A stretch of DNA of 5,314 nt from Rhodobacteraceae bacterium UBA6236 (GTDB taxonomy: Bacteria; Pseudomonadota; Alphaproteobacteria; Rhodobacterales; Rhodobacteraceae), in assembly GCA_002440945.1 (NCBI GenBank), contig DJWG01000091.1, forward strand, positions 15,880 to 21,193, in the 5' to 3' direction. A model generated the notes under the pieces. The model was not told the DNA's origin, ran no database searches, and saw nothing but the letters and a program-made list of their open reading frames with translations. Below are positions 1 through 5,314 of this stretch, in pieces; position 1 is the stretch's first letter, and each line of letters opens with the position of its first letter. The translations under genes were made by a program, and so were the position numbers.

Positions 1-194
1 CCGCCGATACCTCGCGCGGGAACCGCCCCGGCTTTTCCACCGCCGCCGCGCCCGACGAAGGCCGCCGTCTTTACGAATATTTCTCGGACCGGCTCCGCGC
101 CGAAGGGATCACGGTGGCGAACGGCGAATTTGGCGCCGACATGGATGTGTCGCTGGTCAATCAGGGCCCGGTGACGATCTGGATGGAAGCCTGA
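1..194 (+). CDS. dtd: D-aminoacyl-tRNA deacylase, C-terminal part (5' end outside window)
   Basis: Dtd hydrolyses D-amino acids (and glycine mischarged on tRNA-Ala) from tRNA in the cytoplasm, a proofreading step of translation. The window holds the last 63 residues; whole codons start at base 3 and the TGA is at 192-194. Visible family marks are [11 protein letters not shown] near the left edge, the FGADM segment, and the closing NQGPVTIW. The last carries the Gly-cisPro motif that gives the enzyme its chirality filter. The protein ends three residues after the final Trp, as the family normally does at about 145 residues in all, so the C-terminus looks intact. The SQFTL-type catalytic motif would lie upstream of the window. 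The gene converges on the CAP-protein gene with 42 bases between the stops. I see no convincing terminator hairpin there, only the 8-bp palindrome CGGATCCG at 225-232. The identification rests on motif recognition and is strong. Confidence 0.93.
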   Translation, partial: ADTSRGNRPGFSTAAAPDEGRRLYEYFSDRLRAEGITVANGEFGADMDVSLVNQGPVTIWMEA

Positions 195-236
195 CGGACC
201 CGTCTTCTCCTTTGCCCAAATACTCGGATCCGACGC

Positions 237-731
237 TCAGCACCCGGCCGAGACGTCCAGCACCCAGCGCGGTCCCCCGGTGGTGCCGGGCGCCGGGCTT
301 GCCACGCCCAGACCGACACGGGTGAAGTTGCGCGTCAGGATGATCCGCCGATGCCCGGGCGAATTCATCCACAGATCCATCGTCCGCGACCCCGAGGCGA
401 AGCCCATGGCGATGTTCTCGCCCGAAAGCCGCGTCTTGCAGCCGGCGCGTTTCATCCGCGCCTTGGCGCCGCCGCTGCCGTCATGGGTGAAGGTCCCGGC
501 GCGGGCCATGGTGCAGGCATGGCCCTGGGCCGATTGCGTGAGGGAAACGTCAAGCCGCAGCGCCGCAAGGCCATGAGTCGCGCGAACGGCGTTCACCTGA
601 TCCAGAAGAACCCGAACCTCGCTGTGAAGGCCATCGGGAACCCCGCAGCCCTCGGCTTTCGCGGGTGCGTAAGACATGACCATTCCAATGCCTGCCACCG
701 CAAGGCAGCAAGCCAGTTTTCGCACCGACAT
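237..731 (-). CDS. Secreted CAP (SCP/PR-1) domain protein
   Basis: This 164-residue protein starts with a typical Sec signal peptide: basic residues R4 and K5, a hydrophobic stretch at about 6-20, and a likely cleavage after AKA at residue 26. The rest is one CAP domain of the bacterial YkwD kind (about 39-160). Its marks are an N-terminal NAVRATHGLAAL helix, QGHACTMA (70-77), FTHDG (81-85), GENIAMG (104-110) and MNSPGHRRIIL (122-132). H83, E105 and H127 are the likely cavity residues. Four cysteines remain after cleavage (C29, C73, C98, C164), enough for two disulfides in the periplasm or outside the cell. CAP proteins of bacteria have no single agreed biochemical role, so none is assigned. 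The ATG at 729-731 is chosen because GGCGGAG (741-747 on this strand) sits 9 bases upstream. LAC at 6-8 lies too early to be a lipobox. The gene is 117 bases downstream of the permease stop and may have its own promoter. Confidence 0.92.
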   Translation of the reverse strand: MSVRKLACCLAVAGIGMVMSYAPAKAEGCGVPDGLHSEVRVLLDQVNAVRATHGLAALRLDVSLTQSAQGHACTMARAGTFTHDGSGGAKARMKRAGCKTRLSGENIAMGFASGSRTMDLWMNSPGHRRIILTRNFTRVGLGVASPAPGTTGGPRWVLDVSAGC

Positions 732-732
732 G

Positions 733-816
733 GGCCGATTCTCCGCCGTTCCGAGCGTCGTTTCCTGCGTTCGGAGTCTTCAATTCAACGCGGCGAAATT
801 AGGGCGAGAATCGGCC
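733..816 (-). promoter_or_regulatory. Inverted repeat covering the CAP gene ribosome-binding site
   Basis: An exact 11-base inverted repeat (GGCCGATTCTC at 733-743, GAGAATCGGCC at 806-816) brackets most of the gap upstream of the CAP gene. Directly inside it CGCCG (744-748) can pair with CGGCG (791-795), leaving a 10-base bulge at 796-805. A smaller near-perfect stem lies further in (750-757 with 768-775). In a minus-strand transcript the proximal arm covers part of the Shine-Dalgarno sequence and the spacer before the ATG, so folding would hide the start. If transcription instead begins between the arms, only the DNA symmetry remains and the arms could be two half-sites for a regulator. A weak promoter candidate is TTGATC (821-826) followed 17 bases later by CTAATT. 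The symmetry is seen directly; the regulatory role is inferred. Confidence 0.4.
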
Positions 817-848
817 AGCGATCAAGATTGATTGATGACGGAATTGCA

Positions 849-1787
849 CTAATCGGCGCGTTCATGCCCAAGCTTGTGCTCGCGCCAGATGATCAGGCCT
901 CCCGCCACCATGATCAGCGCCGCGCCAAGGATCACCATGCGGGTCGGAACCTCGTCGAACACCATATATCCGACCGCAACCGCCAGAACCATCGAGGCAT
1001 AGTCGAAGGGCGCCACGACCGAGGCATCGGCGTGGCGATAGGACGAGGTCAGGAACACCTGGCCCAATCCGCCCAGAAGGCCGATCACGACCAGGATGGC
1101 AAAGGTCGGCATGTCGGGAATTGACCAGCCGAAGGGAAGCGTCAGAAGCGACAAGAGTGCCGCATTTGTCGAAAACCAAAAGACAATCGCCGTGGTCTTT
1201 TCCTCGGCAACCAGCCGGCGCACCGTGACCTGGGCCAAGGCCGCAAAAACCGCGCCCGTAAGCATCACGATGGCGCCAAGCGTCGCCACCGGGGCGACCT
1301 GTCCAACGGCGCCGGCCTCCTGCCCCCGAAAGGCGGTCAGATGCGGCGACATGACGATCACCACCCCCGCCATTCCCAAGCTTACCGCAAAGATCCGAAA
1401 ACTCCGAACCCTTTCGCCCAGAAACATCGCGGCGAAGACCACGGTCAGCATCGGCGCGGCGTAACCGATCGCCGTCGCCTCGGGCAAAGGCAGCATTCCA
1501 AGCCCCGCGAAGGTGAACCCCATTGAGGCCGTCCCGGCCAGCGCCCGCCAGAAATGCCCCAGGGGATTTGCGGTCGCGAGCCCCCTGCGCAGCCCCCCCG
1601 GCCCGCCGCCCTGCCACAGCAGCCAGACAAGGATCACCGGCGCGGCAAAGGCAGACCGGAAGAACACCACCTCACCGGGGGGGATCCGGTCGGCAACGAT
1701 CTTGATCGTGCTCGACATGGCCACGAAAATGACGACCGAGGTCAGCTTCAGAAGGATGCCGCGCAGCGGCCCCTGCGGCAAGATCAT
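849..1787 (-). CDS. DMT-superfamily permease (EamA family)
   Basis: This is a 312-residue inner-membrane transporter of the drug/metabolite superfamily, with two tandem EamA repeats (about 10-146 and 169-301) and room for ten helices. Typical marks are FFRSAFAAP in helix 2, EATAIGYAAPMLTVVFA running into LGERV (103-127) at the end of the first repeat, and its second-repeat counterpart ADASVVAPFDYASMVLAV running into FDEVPT (263-292). The tail WREHKLGHERAD is charged and cytoplasmic. The substrate cannot be read from sequence; relatives export amino acids, metabolites or drugs, or import S-adenosylmethionine or nucleosides. The frame stays open to a TTG at 1850, but the ATG at 1785-1787 is preferred. 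It has GGGAA 7 bases upstream, gives the usual family length, and places helix 1 about ten residues from the N-terminus. The metallophosphoesterase stop lies 73 bases upstream of this start (10 from the TTG), so the two may be cotranscribed. I see no terminator after the stop. Confidence 0.93.
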   Translation of the reverse strand: MILPQGPLRGILLKLTSVVIFVAMSSTIKIVADRIPPGEVVFFRSAFAAPVILVWLLWQGGGPGGLRRGLATANPLGHFWRALAGTASMGFTFAGLGMLPLPEATAIGYAAPMLTVVFAAMFLGERVRSFRIFAVSLGMAGVVIVMSPHLTAFRGQEAGAVGQVAPVATLGAIVMLTGAVFAALAQVTVRRLVAEEKTTAIVFWFSTNAALLSLLTLPFGWSIPDMPTFAILVVIGLLGGLGQVFLTSSYRHADASVVAPFDYASMVLAVAVGYMVFDEVPTRMVILGAALIMVAGGLIIWREHKLGHERAD

Positions 1788-1860
1788 TGCGCAATTCCCG
1801 GGATCGGACTGGATCGGCCCCAGAAGGCCGGGCAATCGCCGCAAGGGCAAGGCCCCACGC

Positions 1861-2619
1861 TCAGGTGACGGTCAGAAATTCCGGCGCCCGGTCCGGGAAA
1901 AGCCGCGCCGCCGACAGCCGCCCCGACCTCCAGGCGTTCGTATCAAGGTTGATCCGCCAGCCCGCCGCCCGGATCCTTTCTCCGGGCACATGGCCATGGA
2001 CGACGATGCGGCCCCCCAGATCGACGGGCGGAAGCAGGTCGTCGATCTCGCCATGACGCTGCCAGACCAGTTCCGCCTTGCCCTGCATCGCCAGCGGCAC
2101 TTCGGCGGCGGCACCGGCATGGGTCAGGATGTGACGGCCGAATGCACGCGCCAGCGGCAGCGACCGCAGGAAGTCATGTTCCCCCCACCCCAGCACCGCC
2201 TGCCAGCGGTTGCGCAGCGTCGTGGCGCTTTCGCCGGGGGCGCGGACAATCCCCCAATCCGCCAGGGCCTCGGTCCCGCCGTGATCGAGCCAGCGCTCGG
2301 CCGTCTGCGGGTGATCCAGGAACCGCAGCGCCATGTCTTCGTGATTGCCCAGCACCGCCAACCGCGTGATCTGCGGATCGGGATCGAGCATCCGGGCGAT
2401 CATCTGGCGGCTGCCGGGGCCGCGATCGATCAGATCGCCCAAGAGAACGATCGTCGCTTGCGGGGCCCGCGTGCGGATCGACGCCTCCAGCCGGTCATAA
2501 AGGTCGAACCGGCCATGAACATCCCCAACCGCCCAAAGAGCCTCGGGCACCGGCTGGTCGATCCAGCCGGGTTGATCTTGTCGATGATGGAGTCTTTTCA
2601 GAAGCTTATGGAGCGACAT
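1861..2619 (-). CDS. PPP-type metallophosphoesterase (Ser/Thr phosphatase-like)
   Basis: This 252-residue cytoplasmic protein carries the full set of calcineurin-like phosphoesterase motifs in order: GDVHGR (32-37), GDLIDRGP (61-68), GNHE (91-94), THAG (166-169) and VVHGHV (206-211), followed by NLDT (224-227). D33, H35, D62, N92, H167 and H210 are the expected ligands of a dinuclear metal centre, and none is missing. The arrangement and length match bacterial PPP enzymes such as PrpA/PrpB, lambda phosphatase and ApaH-like proteins. Protein phosphatase and diadenosine-tetraphosphatase activity are both possible, and sequence alone does not decide between them. The ATG at 2617-2619 is the only start ahead of the first metal motif, although the upstream bases give no good Shine-Dalgarno match. 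The gene follows the PIN-domain gene after 70 bases and precedes the permease gene on the same strand. Confidence 0.92.
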   Translation of the reverse strand: MSLHKLLKRLHHRQDQPGWIDQPVPEALWAVGDVHGRFDLYDRLEASIRTRAPQATIVLLGDLIDRGPGSRQMIARMLDPDPQITRLAVLGNHEDMALRFLDHPQTAERWLDHGGTEALADWGIVRAPGESATTLRNRWQAVLGWGEHDFLRSLPLARAFGRHILTHAGAAAEVPLAMQGKAELVWQRHGEIDDLLPPVDLGGRIVVHGHVPGERIRAAGWRINLDTNAWRSGRLSAARLFPDRAPEFLTVT

Positions 2620-2639
2620 TCAATTTTTGACTCAACTTC

Positions 2640-2665
2640 GGCAGGCGGGTCGGCGAAACCCTGCC
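2640..2665 (-). other. Short hairpin between the PIN and phosphatase genes
   Basis: GGCAGG (2640-2645) and CCTGCC (2660-2665) form an exact 6-bp stem with a 14-base loop that can itself pair further. It lies in the 70-base gap after the PIN stop, 21 bases before the phosphatase start. In the minus-strand transcript the stem is followed by GAAGTTGAGTC, not a run of U, so it is a poor intrinsic terminator. It may slow polymerase, stabilise one part of a polycistronic message, or do nothing. The gap also holds the 9-base near-palindrome TTGACTCAA (2627-2635). Confidence 0.3.
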
Positions 2666-2689
2666 ACGCGTTTGGAGCAAAGGCCAGCA

Positions 2690-3241
2690 CTAGTCGATCC
2701 GCGCCGCCAGACGTTTGGCCAGCCGCGGCAGCCGCGCCCGTTTCAGAAGCGCGCGCAGCGGTTGCGCCTCGCCGGAAAGTCGCTCGGCCTCGGCCCGGAC
2801 AGCTTCGCAGACGCCTTCGATTGCGCAAGGCGCCCGGTCGTGCAGCGCCAGAAGGAAGGCATCGGGGTCCTGCCGCGCGATCCCCTCTTCGGCAAGCAGG
2901 CCGCGCGGGAAATCGGCGGCGTTGAAGGTGACGATCACGTCCGCGCCCCCTGCGATGGCGGCGGCAAGGACATGGATGTCGTTCGGATCGGGCAGCCAGA
3001 GCCGCCGTTCCAACCCGTCGGGAACCAGAACCTCGGCCAGCGGCCAGTCGGCGCGCAGCCGCGTCACCTCGGCCCGCGCCAGGGTTTCAGCGACCGGGCC
3101 AAGCTTCGCGGTCGCCCGTGCCCACTCCTCAAGGATGCGCGGCGACCAGAGCGGCGCGTAAAGCCCCGCCCGCGCGACGCCGATCAGGATTTCGCGCAGG
3201 ACGGTCGGATAAAGGACGCAGGCGTCAAGGCAGGCCTTCAT
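2690..3241 (-). CDS. PIN-domain protein (predicted ribonuclease), coupled to the rRNA methyltransferase gene
   Basis: This 183-residue protein has a PIN-domain fold of the PIN_3/VapC-like sort. It opens with MKACLDACVLYP, where D6 is the first catalytic acid. It continues with ILEEW (E38/E39), LPDPNDIHVLAAA (D85 and D88), and DVIVTFNAADFP (D101, N107, D110). All acidic positions expected for a metal-dependent nuclease are present. A C-terminal region of about 55 residues ends in a very basic helix rich in Arg and Lys (166-183), which could touch RNA. No antitoxin-sized gene adjoins it; the partner is the RlmI-like gene, whose TGA overlaps this ATG (ATGA, 3238-3241). The frame is open upstream to about 3421, but that part overlaps the methyltransferase gene and has no family features, so the internal ATG is used. 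From memory, Rhodobacteraceae annotations contain a solitary PIN family of this kind; I could not check this. The target RNA is unknown. Confidence 0.9.
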   Translation of the reverse strand: MKACLDACVLYPTVLREILIGVARAGLYAPLWSPRILEEWARATAKLGPVAETLARAEVTRLRADWPLAEVLVPDGLERRLWLPDPNDIHVLAAAIAGGADVIVTFNAADFPRGLLAEEGIARQDPDAFLLALHDRAPCAIEGVCEAVRAEAERLSGEAQPLRALLKRARLPRLAKRLAARID

Positions 3242-4458
3242 CCGTCCAGCCGGAAGAACAGCGACTTGAGATAGCCGGTTTCCGCCAGTTGCGGCAGCAT
3301 CGGATGATCCGGCCCCGCCGTCCCGGTATACAGAAGCTGGCTTCGCCGTCCGCCGCGCCCGATGCCTCGGGCCGAGGCGTTGCGGAAGCTTGTCAGGTCG
3401 GCGGCGTGGGAACAGGAACACAGCCCCAGATAGCCCCCCGGCGCGACCAGCGGTGCGGCAAGGCGCGCGACCCGTTCATAGGCGCGCAGGCCCGCGTCCA
3501 GCGCCGGTTTCGCAGGCGCGAAGGCGGGCGGATCGCAGACCACCAGGTCAAACTCTGCCCCCTCGGACGCCAGCGCCTCCATCACCGCGAAGGCATCGCC
3601 CTGGCGGGTGTCGAAGCGGTCGGCCACGCCCATTGCCTTGGCCCCCGCCCCTGCCAGCGCCAGCGCCGGGGCCGAGGCGTCGACGGCCAGCGCGGATGCG
3701 GCCCCCCCGGCCAGCGCCGCAAGCGCAAAGCCCCCCACATGCGAAAAGACGTCCAGAACCCGCGACCCCTTCGCCAGCGCCTTGGCGAAGGCCTGGTTCG
3801 GGCGCTGGTCGTAGAAAAGCCCGGTCTTCTGCCCGCCCATCAGATCGGCCATGTAGGTCGCGCCGTTCATCGGCACCGGGATCGGCGCCTCGATCCGCCC
3901 CGACAGAAGCACCGTTTCTTCGGGCAGGCCTTCCAGCCCCCGCGCCCGGCCGGAGCCGTTCTTCAGGATCGCCGTCACCCCGGTCACATCGGCAAGCGCG
4001 CCGGCCAGATCATCGATCATGGCCTCGGCCCAGGCGGCGTTCGGCTGGATCACCGCCGCATCGCCGAAACGGTCGATGATGACGCCCGGCAGGCCATCGG
4101 CCTCGGCATGGACAAGGCGGTAGAAGGGTTCGGCATAAAGCCGCGCCCGAAGCGCGAGCGCGCGGGCGATCCGGGCGGCGATCCAGGCGCGGTCGATCAC
4201 CGCCTCGGGGTCGCGGTCAAGAACGCGCGCGATGATCTTCGAGCCGGGGTTCACCGTGACCAGCGCCAGTGGCCGGCGTTCGCTGTCTTCCAGCCGGGCG
4301 AGCGTGCCGGGCCGCAGACCCTGGGTGCGCCGGTCGGTGACCAGTTCATCGGCATAGACCCAGGGAAACCCGTGGCGAATGGCGCGGGCCTCGGCCTTGG
4401 GACGCAGGCGGACAGTCGGGGTGGCGGAAGTGGGCTCGGACGCAGGCGTATCGGACAT
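3238..4458 (-). CDS. rlmI: RlmI-like class I SAM-dependent 23S rRNA (cytosine) methyltransferase
   Basis: RlmI uses S-adenosylmethionine to make 5-methylcytosine at position 1962 of 23S rRNA (E. coli numbering). This 406-residue protein has the family layout and close to the usual length of about 395. An N-terminal PUA-like RNA-binding domain (about 15-95) contains RHGFPWVYADEL. A central segment holds VHAEADGLPGVIIDRFGD (116-133) and GGQKTGLFYDQR (208-219). The Rossmann methyltransferase domain carries motif I VLDVFSHVGGF (234-244), AVDAS (258-262), GDAF (287-290), DPPAF (309-313) and CSCS (357-360), where the family's conserved cysteines sit. It ends in YLKSLFFRL. The ATG at 4456-4458 is chosen because AAGGGA (4466-4471) lies 7 bases upstream. 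The frame stays open further, but only as antisense to edd. An RlmI relative with another target base cannot be excluded. The stop overlaps the PIN gene start, and edd is divergent. Confidence 0.92.
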   Translation of the reverse strand: MSDTPASEPTSATPTVRLRPKAEARAIRHGFPWVYADELVTDRRTQGLRPGTLARLEDSERRPLALVTVNPGSKIIARVLDRDPEAVIDRAWIAARIARALALRARLYAEPFYRLVHAEADGLPGVIIDRFGDAAVIQPNAAWAEAMIDDLAGALADVTGVTAILKNGSGRARGLEGLPEETVLLSGRIEAPIPVPMNGATYMADLMGGQKTGLFYDQRPNQAFAKALAKGSRVLDVFSHVGGFALAALAGGAASALAVDASAPALALAGAGAKAMGVADRFDTRQGDAFAVMEALASEGAEFDLVVCDPPAFAPAKPALDAGLRAYERVARLAAPLVAPGGYLGLCSCSHAADLTSFRNASARGIGRGGRRSQLLYTGTAGPDHPMLPQLAETGYLKSLFFRLDG

Positions 4459-4471
4459 GACGGGTTCCCTT

Positions 4472-4486
4472 CGGGGCTTTTCCCCG
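4472..4486 (-). other. Mini-hairpin directly upstream of the rlmI Shine-Dalgarno site
   Basis: CGGGG (4472-4476) and CCCCG (4482-4486) form a perfect 5-bp stem with a 5-base loop, ending on the base next to the AAGGGA ribosome-binding site of the methyltransferase gene. In RNA the loop would be AAAAG. It leaves the Shine-Dalgarno site single-stranded and may simply hold it open. In GC-rich DNA such a short stem can be chance. Confidence 0.25.
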
Positions 4487-4558
4487 CCATAGTCCGAAAG
4501 GAGGCCCGCCGGAAAGCCCAAAGGCTTCGACTTCACGGCATTCGAGGTATTCCACCCT

Positions 4559-4588
4559 TGTATCGTTAGCGCTAACGTAGTAGCGCAA
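4559..4588 (-). promoter_or_regulatory. Possible promoter for the rlmI/PIN unit
   Basis: On the minus strand TTGCGC (4588-4583) and GATACA (4564-4559) are spaced 18 bases apart and resemble weak sigma-70 -35 and -10 boxes. They lie in the least GC-rich part of the divergent region. The 14-bp operator-like palindrome falls in the spacer between the boxes. Boxes this weak occur by chance, and alphaproteobacterial promoters are hard to call by eye, so this is a candidate only. Confidence 0.2.
4564..4577. promoter_or_regulatory. LacI-family operator-like palindrome upstream of edd
   Basis: CGTTAGCGCTAACG is a perfect 14-bp palindrome. Its core GTTAGCGCTAAC has the central CG and flanks typical of sites bound by LacI-family sugar regulators, whose common consensus in alphaproteobacteria is close to TGTTAGCGCTAACA. 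It lies 76 bases upstream of the edd ATG, in the shared divergent region and just ahead of the predicted edd leader hairpin. A repressor bound here would be well placed to block edd transcription. The regulator is not in the window. The symmetry is seen directly, the family assignment comes from known consensus, and the target is inferred from position. Confidence 0.72.
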
Positions 4589-4628
4589 CAGGGGCGGGGG
4601 TGCTTCACTGGAAGCCTGCCCCGTGTTG
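4586..4628 (+). other. Two-tier stem-loop in the edd leader
   Basis: CAACAGGGGC (4586-4595) pairs with GCCCC-G-TGTTG (4618-4628), giving ten base pairs with one bulged G at 4623. Inside it, GCTTC (4602-4606) and GAAGC (4611-4615) form a second stem closed by the tetraloop ACTG, with a small internal loop between (4596-4601 and 4616-4617). The structure starts 8 bases after the operator and ends 14 bases before the AGGT Shine-Dalgarno site of edd. No U-run follows, so it is not a standard terminator. It could set mRNA stability, be a protein- or RNA-binding site, or be part of a larger switch. I do not recognise it as a known riboswitch class. Confidence 0.45.
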
Positions 4629-4653
4629 TCCGACTTCCGCGCAGGTGCCCGCC

Positions 4654-5314
4654 ATGCCGCTTCACCCCGTGATCGCCGATGTCACCGAACGCATCCGTGC
4701 CCGGTCGCGCGACACGCGTGGGCCCTATCTGGCGCGGATGGCTGCGGCGGCGCAGGAAGGCCCCGCCCGTGCCCATCTGGCCTGTGGCAACCAGGCCCAT
4801 GCCTATGCGGCGATGGGCGCCGACAAGGACGACCTTGCCACCGGACGCGGGCCGAACATCGGCATCGTCACCGCCTATAATGACGTTCTTTCCGCCCATC
4901 AGCCCTTCGAGGATTATCCCCGCCTGATCCGCGCGGCTGCCCGCGCCGCCGGCGCCACCGCGCAGGTTGCGGGCGGCGTTCCCGCCATGTGCGACGGCGT
5001 CACGCAGGGCCGACCGGGGATGGAGCTGTCGCTGTTTTCCCGCGACGTGATCGCGCTCGCCGCCGGGGTGGCCCTGTCGCATGACACCTTCGATGCGGCG
5101 CTGTATCTGGGCGTCTGCGACAAGATCGTCCCGGGGCTGGTGATGGCGGCGGCGACCTTCGGCCATGTCCCCGCGATCTTCGTTCCGGCGGGGCCGATGA
5201 CCTCGGGCCTGCCCAATGACGAAAAGGCCAAGGTCCGGCAGAAGTTCGCCACCGGCGAAGTGGGCCGCGAGGCGTTGATGGAAGCCGAAATGGCCAGCTA
5301 CCACGGCCCCGGCA
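4654..5314 (+). CDS. edd: 6-phosphogluconate dehydratase, N-terminal part (3' end outside window)
   Basis: Edd dehydrates 6-phosphogluconate to 2-keto-3-deoxy-6-phosphogluconate, the first committed step of the Entner-Doudoroff pathway, in the cytoplasm. The window holds 220 of an expected 600 or so residues. IlvD/Edd-family marks are [17 protein letters not shown] (68-84), [13 protein letters not shown] (107-119, with C113) and [14 protein letters not shown] (153-166). The last fits the family signature C-D-K-x2-P-[GA]-x3-[GA], with C155 a [4Fe-4S] cluster ligand. [10 protein letters not shown] and the N-terminal extension favour Edd over the dihydroxyacid dehydratase IlvD. The ATG at 4654 has AGGT (4643-4646) 7 bases upstream. 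The gene is divergent from rlmI, with 195 bases between the starts. The LacI-type palindrome and leader hairpin in that gap suggest sugar-responsive control. In relatives eda often follows; that part is outside the window. Confidence 0.95.
   Translation, partial: MPLHPVIADVTERIRARSRDTRGPYLARMAAAAQEGPARAHLACGNQAHAYAAMGADKDDLATGRGPNIGIVTAYNDVLSAHQPFEDYPRLIRAAARAAGATAQVAGGVPAMCDGVTQGRPGMELSLFSRDVIALAAGVALSHDTFDAALYLGVCDKIVPGLVMAAATFGHVPAIFVPAGPMTSGLPNDEKAKVRQKFATGEVGREALMEAEMASYHGPG

Noticed and set aside
225..232. CGGATCCG palindrome between the dtd and CAP stops as a bidirectional terminator
   Set aside because: An 8-bp palindrome without loop or flanking T-runs cannot form a useful terminator hairpin.
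351..1124. 257-codon plus-strand open frame opposite the CAP gene and permease end
   Set aside because: It spans two real minus-strand genes and their gap, is His/Arg-rich without motifs, and has no plausible ribosome-binding site.
1513..2925. 470-codon plus-strand open frame across the permease and phosphatase genes
   Set aside because: Its translation is rich in Arg and Pro with no recognisable domain, and it runs opposite two well-supported genes. It is a codon-bias shadow.
2690..3241. PIN gene as a VapC toxin of a toxin-antitoxin pair
   Set aside because: No small antitoxin-like gene precedes or follows it. The adjoining genes are a full-length methyltransferase and a phosphatase, and the protein is longer than typical VapC (about 130 residues).
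4498..4504. AAGGAGG, a perfect Shine-Dalgarno-like sequence on the plus strand
   Set aside because: No ATG, GTG or TTG follows within 4-12 bases, so it does not start a gene.
4514..4527. Small inverted repeat AAGCC/GGCTT with a 4-base loop
   Set aside because: Only five base pairs and no U-run on either strand; likely chance.
3118..4569. 483-codon plus-strand open frame opposite rlmI
   Set aside because: It is entirely antisense to a gene with clear motifs, and its own product has no domain, only the biased composition of a shadow frame.
4459..5304. Long open extension of the rlmI frame upstream of 4458 (688 codons in all)
   Set aside because: It is antisense to edd, whose family signatures are unmistakable, and the extra protein is low-complexity Arg/Gly/Ala text typical of noncoding frames in GC-rich DNA. 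The ATG at 4458 has a good ribosome-binding site.

Overview
The window is high-GC DNA with short intergenic gaps. Its proteins look like those of an alphaproteobacterium of the Rhodobacteraceae/Paracoccaceae type (Rhodobacter, Paracoccus and relatives). I infer this from protein style, codon use and an Entner-Doudoroff gene behind a LacI-type operator. It is a family-level guess made without a database search. Everything reads as chromosomal core or near-core genes. I see no transposase, phage gene, tRNA, rRNA or CRISPR array.

Layout, left to right. Bases 1-194 are the 3' end of dtd (D-aminoacyl-tRNA deacylase) on the plus strand. It converges on a minus-strand gene (237-731) for a secreted CAP/SCP-domain protein. 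That gene has a strong Shine-Dalgarno site that lies inside a long inverted repeat. Next come four more minus-strand genes, in transcription order: an RlmI-like 23S rRNA cytosine methyltransferase (4458-3238), a PIN-domain ribonuclease-like protein (3241-2690, sharing ATGA with the methyltransferase stop), a PPP-type metallophosphoesterase (2619-1861), and an EamA/DMT-family ten-helix permease (1787-849). The first two are almost certainly cotranscribed. The next two may follow in the same unit.

A 195-base divergent region (4459-4653) separates the methyltransferase from edd (6-phosphogluconate dehydratase, Entner-Doudoroff pathway), which runs off the right end. The region holds a perfect 14-bp palindrome of the LacI-family operator type and, just downstream, a two-tier stem-loop that would lie in the edd leader. 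The operator fits carbon-source control of edd. Whether it also affects the methyltransferase/PIN unit is open.

I found no convincing undescribed multi-gene system. The points most worth checking are the PIN nuclease translationally coupled to an rRNA methyltransferase, the structured edd leader next to the operator, and the long inverted repeat covering the ribosome-binding site of the CAP gene.
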